A program made the position numbers and the translations under genes. From the NCBI GenBank assembly GCA_021776015.1, contig JAJFGT010000213.1, positions 1 to 9,675 on the forward strand: 9,675 nucleotides of DNA. Direction: 5' to 3'. Below, one piece after another: positions 6,336 to 9,675 of the stretch (its first letter is position 1; each line of letters begins with the position of its first letter). The stretch comes from Alphaproteobacteria bacterium. GTDB taxonomy: Bacteria > Pseudomonadota > Alphaproteobacteria > Micavibrionales > Micavibrionaceae. The notes under the pieces were generated by a model. The model was not told where the DNA came from. It searched no databases and saw only the letters and a list, made by a program, of their open reading frames with translations.

Positions 6336-6806
6336 ATGCCTGTTTCTATGTGTAATAAAGATATACTCTATATGCGTACTGCTTTGGAAGAGGCAAAATT
6401 AGCTTTTGATCATGATGAGGTTCCTATTGGGGCTATTCTTGTGCATAAAGACACGGGAGACATCGTTTCACGGGCCTCTAACAAAACAATTGAAATGTCC
6501 GACCCTACAGCCCATGCAGAAATTTTATGTGTACGTCAACTCTGCAAAACTCTTAAGGTTCAACGTATTCCTGACTATAATTTATATGTCACATTAGAGC
6601 CTTGCCCCATGTGCGCTGCGGCTCTATCTTACGCACGCCTCAATAAAATTATATTTGGAGCCTCTGATCTAAAAAGTGGAGGACTGACTTCTGATATCGC
6701 TCTCTATGAATACCCTCAAATTCATCATAAACCTGATCTTGTCTCTGGTATTCTTGAAGAAGAATGTAGAACTCTTCTTCAAAAGTTTTTTCAACAAAAA
6801 CGTTAA
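6336..6806 (+). CDS. tadA: tRNA-specific adenosine-34 deaminase TadA
   Basis: Zinc enzyme that converts A34 to inosine in the anticodon wobble position of tRNA-Arg(ACG); essential in most bacteria. It has 156 residues. The zinc ligands and catalytic acid are all present: His60 and Glu62 in PTAHAEI, and Cys90 and Cys93 in LEPCPMCAAAL. MRTALEEAKLAF and EVPIGAILV are the usual N-terminal TadA segments. The start is uncertain: ATG codons occur at 6336, 6348 and 6372, and none has a good Shine-Dalgarno site. The 6336 start gives the usual length before the first helix and is preferred; 6372 gives a shorter protein that begins at the conserved MR-AL-EA. The gene diverges from rluB, as is common in alphaproteobacteria, and converges with the EAL-domain gene 17 bases downstream. 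The general cytidine/deoxycytidylate deaminase family is the alternative, but the LEPCPMC and HAE contexts favour TadA. Confidence 0.92.
   Translation: MPVSMCNKDILYMRTALEEAKLAFDHDEVPIGAILVHKDTGDIVSRASNKTIEMSDPTAHAEILCVRQLCKTLKVQRIPDYNLYVTLEPCPMCAAALSYARLNKIIFGASDLKSGGLTSDIALYEYPQIHHKPDLVSGILEEECRTLLQKFFQQKR
6367..6396 (-). promoter_or_regulatory. Candidate rluB promoter inside the tadA coding region
   Basis: On the minus strand TTGCCT (6396-6391) and TATAGA (6372-6367) are 18 bases apart, each matching four of six sigma-70 consensus bases. Transcription would begin near 6360, leaving about 30 bases before the rluB ATG at 6328. Because only seven bases separate the two start codons, the rluB promoter must lie in tadA sequence, which makes this a sensible location. 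The match is moderate. Confidence 0.3.
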
Positions 6807-6823
6807 ACTCTAGAAATCAAAAC

Positions 6824-7615
6824 TTAGGATAATATTTCAACACCATTTTCTATAAAGAGTTGGTTAATGATAACATCTATCTCTACAGGACGTCCAAAAT
6901 GCCAACCTTGTCCTCTATGAAAACCATTTTTAAGAGCACTTACTGCCATTTCTTCTGTTTCAATTTTTTCTAGAACTCGATTATAATCATTAGGATCAAA
7001 AGACTTACCAATAATTGATGATAAAATAAGCTCTCCACCTTCAAGCATTTTAATCGTTGAAATAAATTGACGCGTTGTCTCATATTTCAATCCAGCACAG
7101 ACACCCTCTGGAACATCATCTTGTGAAATTTCAATGTGCGCATCATGTAGATTCTTCATATTATGTGCCGCGCGGGCAGGATCATCAAAATCAAAACGCT
7201 CGGTAATTTCAGCTACTAAATGTGCTCCTACAGCAGGGTCATCTCTTAAAATAGCCTGAAGAGCGACTGTAAATGTTTGGCTACTCAGGGTTTTAGGAGA
7301 TAAATTTACTGATAAATATGGAAGTTTATTGATTGGAAGCTTTTTTTCTAAAAAAGAGAGAACAACATGAGCCCGTCTTAACATATCAATATCATGATTT
7401 ATAATTTCATTGCTTTGCTCAAGCTGATGAAAGATTCGTTCTGTTGCATCAGGATCATCAAAGCTTATTTCAAAACGTGATAAAATTTCATAATGTTTTT
7501 TATCAGGGTCATTAAGATCAACGATGGGCTGCGCAAAGACACCTACATCATATCCACGGCCATCTCGGCCAGGAAGCCGGCTAAAGCTTTTTATTTTATC
7601 AAAATCATATGCCAT
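6824..7615 (-). CDS. Stand-alone EAL-domain protein with degraded loop 6
   Basis: 263 residues, nearly all a single EAL domain, the fold that hydrolyses cyclic di-GMP to pGpG or merely binds it. No GGDEF, PAS or membrane segment is seen. Numbered from the ATG at 7615: the EAL motif is EIL at 43-45 with Arg47, NLS has Asn104, EITE has Glu136 and Glu139, the Asp pair is 166-167, Lys189, EKIE has Glu216 and Glu219, and GQGW has Gln236. So most metal and catalytic positions remain. However, the usual DDFGTGYSSL loop 6 reads DDVPEGVCAG, and the Asp of the K-x-D motif is replaced by Leu (IKML). Activity is therefore doubtful and a binding or regulatory role is possible. The start is uncertain: a GTG at 7675 extends the frame by 20 hydrophilic, unfamiliar residues with no ribosome site, while an AAGGAT lies a little too far from the 7615 ATG. 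It converges on tadA. Confidence 0.78.
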   Translation of the reverse strand: MAYDFDKIKSFSRLPGRDGRGYDVGVFAQPIVDLNDPDKKHYEILSRFEISFDDPDATERIFHQLEQSNEIINHDIDMLRRAHVVLSFLEKKLPINKLPYLSVNLSPKTLSSQTFTVALQAILRDDPAVGAHLVAEITERFDFDDPARAAHNMKNLHDAHIEISQDDVPEGVCAGLKYETTRQFISTIKMLEGGELILSSIIGKSFDPNDYNRVLEKIETEEMAVSALKNGFHRGQGWHFGRPVEIDVIINQLFIENGVEILS

Positions 7616-7768
7616 TTTGCGATCTGTAATATCCTTATTCCTTCTATTTTGCTCTTCATTACTACAGTATCTCACAGAATATAAGATTTGTCATATTTTA
7701 GGGATTTGTTAATATTTAAGAATTGAGAACTAATAATTAAAGAATAAGGAATAAAGGTTAAATTTCTA

Positions 7769-9079
7769 CTAACTTTTGCCCGTTTTAAGAGCTCTCCACC
7801 CAATATCTTTCCGATAGAATCCATCTGCCCAATGAATACGTGAAATCATACCATAGGTTTCTAATTTTGAAAGTTCTAATGTTTTACCCACACTTGTCAC
7901 GGCTAGAACGCGTCCACCATGACTCAGCCATTTCCCATCCATCTTATGTGTTCCCGCATGAAAGATTTTGGAAGAGTCTGTCTGCTCAATATCATCCAAT
8001 CCTTCAATCAATGTGTCTTTTTTATAGGCTCCAGGATATCCTTCTGTTGCCATGACAACACACATCGCATGCTCATCACGCCATTGAATGGCACCCCTTT
8101 CTTTCCATTGAGATAAATCTCCAATAGCCGCATCATAAAGAATCATGCCAAGGTCAGACTTAAGTCGCATCATAAGTGGCTGACATTCAGGATCGCCAAA
8201 ACGAACATTATATTCAATAAGATATGGCTGTCCTTTTACAATCATAAGACCCGCATAATAAATACCTTTAAAAGGAGTTCCCTCCGCCTGCATTGCTTCT
8301 GAGGTTGGCTTAACAATACACTCCATAACATTTTGTTCTAACTCTGGAGTCCAAAGCCCTTGTCGTGCAGGACTATATGCCCCCATTCCACCAGTATTAG
8401 GTCCCTTATCTCCATCAAATACTCGTTTATGATCTTGAGCAGAACTTAAGGGTAAGACAATATTTCCATCTGAAATTGCAAAGAAACTGACCTCTTCACC
8501 ATCTAGAAACTCTTCAATGACAACAGAAGCCCCTGCATTTCCAAAGGCTTCACCAGAGAGCATATCTGATACAGCTTTCTTAGCTTGCTCAATAGTTTCA
8601 GCCACAATTACACCTTTACCTGCAGCTAAGCCATCAGCTTTAATGACAATAGGAGCTCCTAATTTATCAATAAAATCATGTGCTGGAGATATCTCTGTAA
8701 AGCATTCATAGGCGGCCGTAGGAATATCATATTTTTTACAAAGATTCTTCATAAAGGCCTTTGAACCTTCAAGCTGTGCTGCTTTTTTTGAAGGACCAAA
8801 AACAGCTATATTTTTAGCTTCAAGGGGATCTGTTAACCCTTCAATAAGTGGGGTCTCTGGCCCTATAACAACAAATTCAACCTCATGTTCTTTACAAAAT
8901 TGAATGACAGCATGATGATTTGTTACATCTAAATCGACACAAGATGTTTTTGGCTCACATTCAATGGCATCACTCCCTTGGGTAACAAAGAGTTGGTCAC
9001 ATAATTTAGATTGTGTAAGTTTCCACGCTAACGCGTGTTCCCGACCACCTGCACCTATAAGAAGAATATTCATGAGCAT
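7769..9079 (-). CDS. purD: Phosphoribosylamine-glycine ligase (GAR synthetase) PurD
   Basis: Second step of de novo purine synthesis: ATP-dependent joining of glycine to 5-phosphoribosylamine, in the cytoplasm. Full length at 436 residues for a family near 420-435. The N-terminal domain starts ILLIGAGGREHALAW (5-19) and includes VIGPETPLIEGL (71-82). The ATP-grasp part shows IKADGLAAGKGV (146-157), VVIEEFLDGEEVSFF (186-200) and the hallmark QDHKRVFDGDKGPNTGGMGA (215-234). EYNVRFGDPECQ (289-300) carries the metal ligands, and the C-terminal domain follows. Two in-frame ATGs, 9079 and 9073, are possible: the second gives the family's usual MNILLIGAGG beginning, and neither has a clear ribosome site. 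The gene starts 18 bases after the putA stop, so it may be read from the same message, although proline breakdown and purine synthesis have no shared pathway. The 3' side has about 90 AT-rich bases with no clear terminator. Confidence 0.96.
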   Translation of the reverse strand: MLMNILLIGAGGREHALAWKLTQSKLCDQLFVTQGSDAIECEPKTSCVDLDVTNHHAVIQFCKEHEVEFVVIGPETPLIEGLTDPLEAKNIAVFGPSKKAAQLEGSKAFMKNLCKKYDIPTAAYECFTEISPAHDFIDKLGAPIVIKADGLAAGKGVIVAETIEQAKKAVSDMLSGEAFGNAGASVVIEEFLDGEEVSFFAISDGNIVLPLSSAQDHKRVFDGDKGPNTGGMGAYSPARQGLWTPELEQNVMECIVKPTSEAMQAEGTPFKGIYYAGLMIVKGQPYLIEYNVRFGDPECQPLMMRLKSDLGMILYDAAIGDLSQWKERGAIQWRDEHAMCVVMATEGYPGAYKKDTLIEGLDDIEQTDSSKIFHAGTHKMDGKWLSHGGRVLAVTSVGKTLELSKLETYGMISRIHWADGFYRKDIGWRALKTGKS

Positions 9080-9097
9080 TCTATAAACGAATTACAT

Positions 9098-9675
9098 CTA
9101 GTCTTCAAGAGAGATCAGATGCGTATTCCCTCCTAATGCCGTGGTGTTGGTTGTTATTGTCTTTTCTGTTGCAAAGCGATGGAGATAAAAAGGCCCTCCT
9201 GCCTTCGGACCCGTTCCAGATAATCCTCGCCCTCCAAAAGGTTGAACACCGACAATGGCTCCTGTTGTAGAGCGATTTATATATATATTCCCTGCACAAA
9301 TAGCGCTTGAATCTTTCTGAAGATATGTATCAATACGGCTATGGAGGCCGAAAGTAAGGCCAAATCCTAATGTATTAATTGTTTCAATTAACAGATCTCT
9401 TTTATCTGATGGAAAGCGATACACGTGAAGAACTGGACCAAAAATTTCTTCTTTTAGGAGAGTTAAATCTGTAATCTCAAAAAGGGTTGGTGGAAAAAAA
9501 GTTCCTTCTAATTTTGAATCAATCGTCAATGTTTTCAATTCTGTTCCATATGCCTTCAGGCGACCCGTACATCTATATAAATGATCTCTAGCCTCCATAT
9601 CAATCACAGGGCCGATATCAGTAGATAATTGATCAGGGGCCCCAATTACAAGCTCATCCATAGCCCCTTTAAGCA
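9098..9675 (-). CDS. putA: Proline utilisation A, C-terminal end of the P5C dehydrogenase domain (5' end outside window)
   Basis: The C-terminal 191 residues of PutA, the bifunctional proline dehydrogenase / glutamate-semialdehyde (P5C) dehydrogenase that oxidises proline to glutamate. The frame is open to the window edge (the codons before the ATG at 9661 read Leu-Lys-Gly-Ala), so that ATG is internal. Signatures are MDELVIGAPDQLSTDIGPVID, EEIFGPVLHVYRF (NAD-binding/oligomerisation part of the aldehyde dehydrogenase fold), and the highly characteristic GNIYINRSTTGAIVGVQPFGG followed by GLSGTGPKAGGPFYLHRF. The protein ends about 25 residues later (NTTALGGNTHLISLED), so it lacks the long extra C-terminal domain seen in some PutA types. 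A separate P5C dehydrogenase (RocA-like) is possible but less likely, because the GVQPFGG-GLSGTGPKAGGP-Y form is the PutA one. Whether the proline dehydrogenase and DNA-binding domains are present cannot be seen. purD follows 18 bases downstream. Confidence 0.92.
   Translation of the reverse strand, partial: LKGAMDELVIGAPDQLSTDIGPVIDMEARDHLYRCTGRLKAYGTELKTLTIDSKLEGTFFPPTLFEITDLTLLKEEIFGPVLHVYRFPSDKRDLLIETINTLGFGLTFGLHSRIDTYLQKDSSAICAGNIYINRSTTGAIVGVQPFGGRGLSGTGPKAGGPFYLHRFATEKTITTNTTALGGNTHLISLED

Noticed and set aside
6781..6801. Minus-strand hairpin GTTTTT-GTTGA-AAAAAC followed by TTTT as terminator of the EAL gene
   Set aside because: The stem is one G-C pair and five A-U pairs, too weak to call, and it arises from Lys/Phe-rich coding sequence of tadA.
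7630..7757. CCTTATTCC near 7633 and GGAATAAAGG near 7748 as a long-range inverted repeat around the EAL gene start
   Set aside because: The arms differ by one base in length, are low-complexity, and lie about 105 bases apart; they are probably chance or ribosome-site-like purine runs.
7676..7768. Promoter or small RNA in the gap between purD and the EAL gene
   Set aside because: TATATT and TAAAAT hexamers occur on the minus strand but no -35 partner sits at 16-18 bases; AT-rich sequence alone explains them.
1..9675. Mobile element, phage defence locus or CRISPR array
   Set aside because: No transposase, integrase, terminal inverted repeats, regularly spaced repeats, or nuclease/helicase defence genes are visible; gene content is housekeeping and composition looks even throughout.

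Overview
The window is AT-rich chromosomal DNA (roughly 40% G+C by eye) carrying ordinary core-metabolism and RNA-modification genes. The gene types and the rluB-rsmD and divergent tadA arrangement fit an AT-rich alphaproteobacterium. This is inferred from protein style and gene order, and the genus cannot be named. No insertion sequence, prophage gene, CRISPR array, rRNA or tRNA was seen, and there is no gene-free stretch longer than about 115 bases.

Layout. Positions 1-1179 (+) hold the C-terminal two thirds of a FadD-type acyl-CoA ligase, cut by the window edge. A small predicted lipoprotein (1295-1711, +) follows. Next comes an exopolysaccharide-type asparagine synthetase (1772-3696, +) whose frame is broken by a single-base deficit near 3400. 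A stand-alone TerB-like protein (3708-4226, -) converges on it. A tightly packed minus-strand group follows in transcription order: rluB (6328-5561), rsmD (5547-4984) and yggS (4987-4310). The rsmD and yggS genes overlap by four bases. The tadA gene (6336-6806, +) diverges from rluB with only seven bases between start codons. A minus-strand EAL-domain protein (7615-6824) converges on tadA. The minus-strand pair putA (3' part only, entering from the right edge) and purD completes the window.

How they work together. rluB, rsmD and tadA modify 23S rRNA, 16S rRNA and the tRNA wobble position, so 4984-6806 is a small translation-accuracy cluster, with yggS (PLP homeostasis) coupled to its end. fadD, putA, purD and asnB serve fatty-acid activation, proline oxidation, purine synthesis and amidation, with no obvious shared pathway.

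No new multi-gene system was found. The points most worth checking are the broken asnB frame, the EAL protein with a degraded loop 6 and a missing Asp, the nearly abutting rluB and tadA starts, and a few small palindromes near gene ends.
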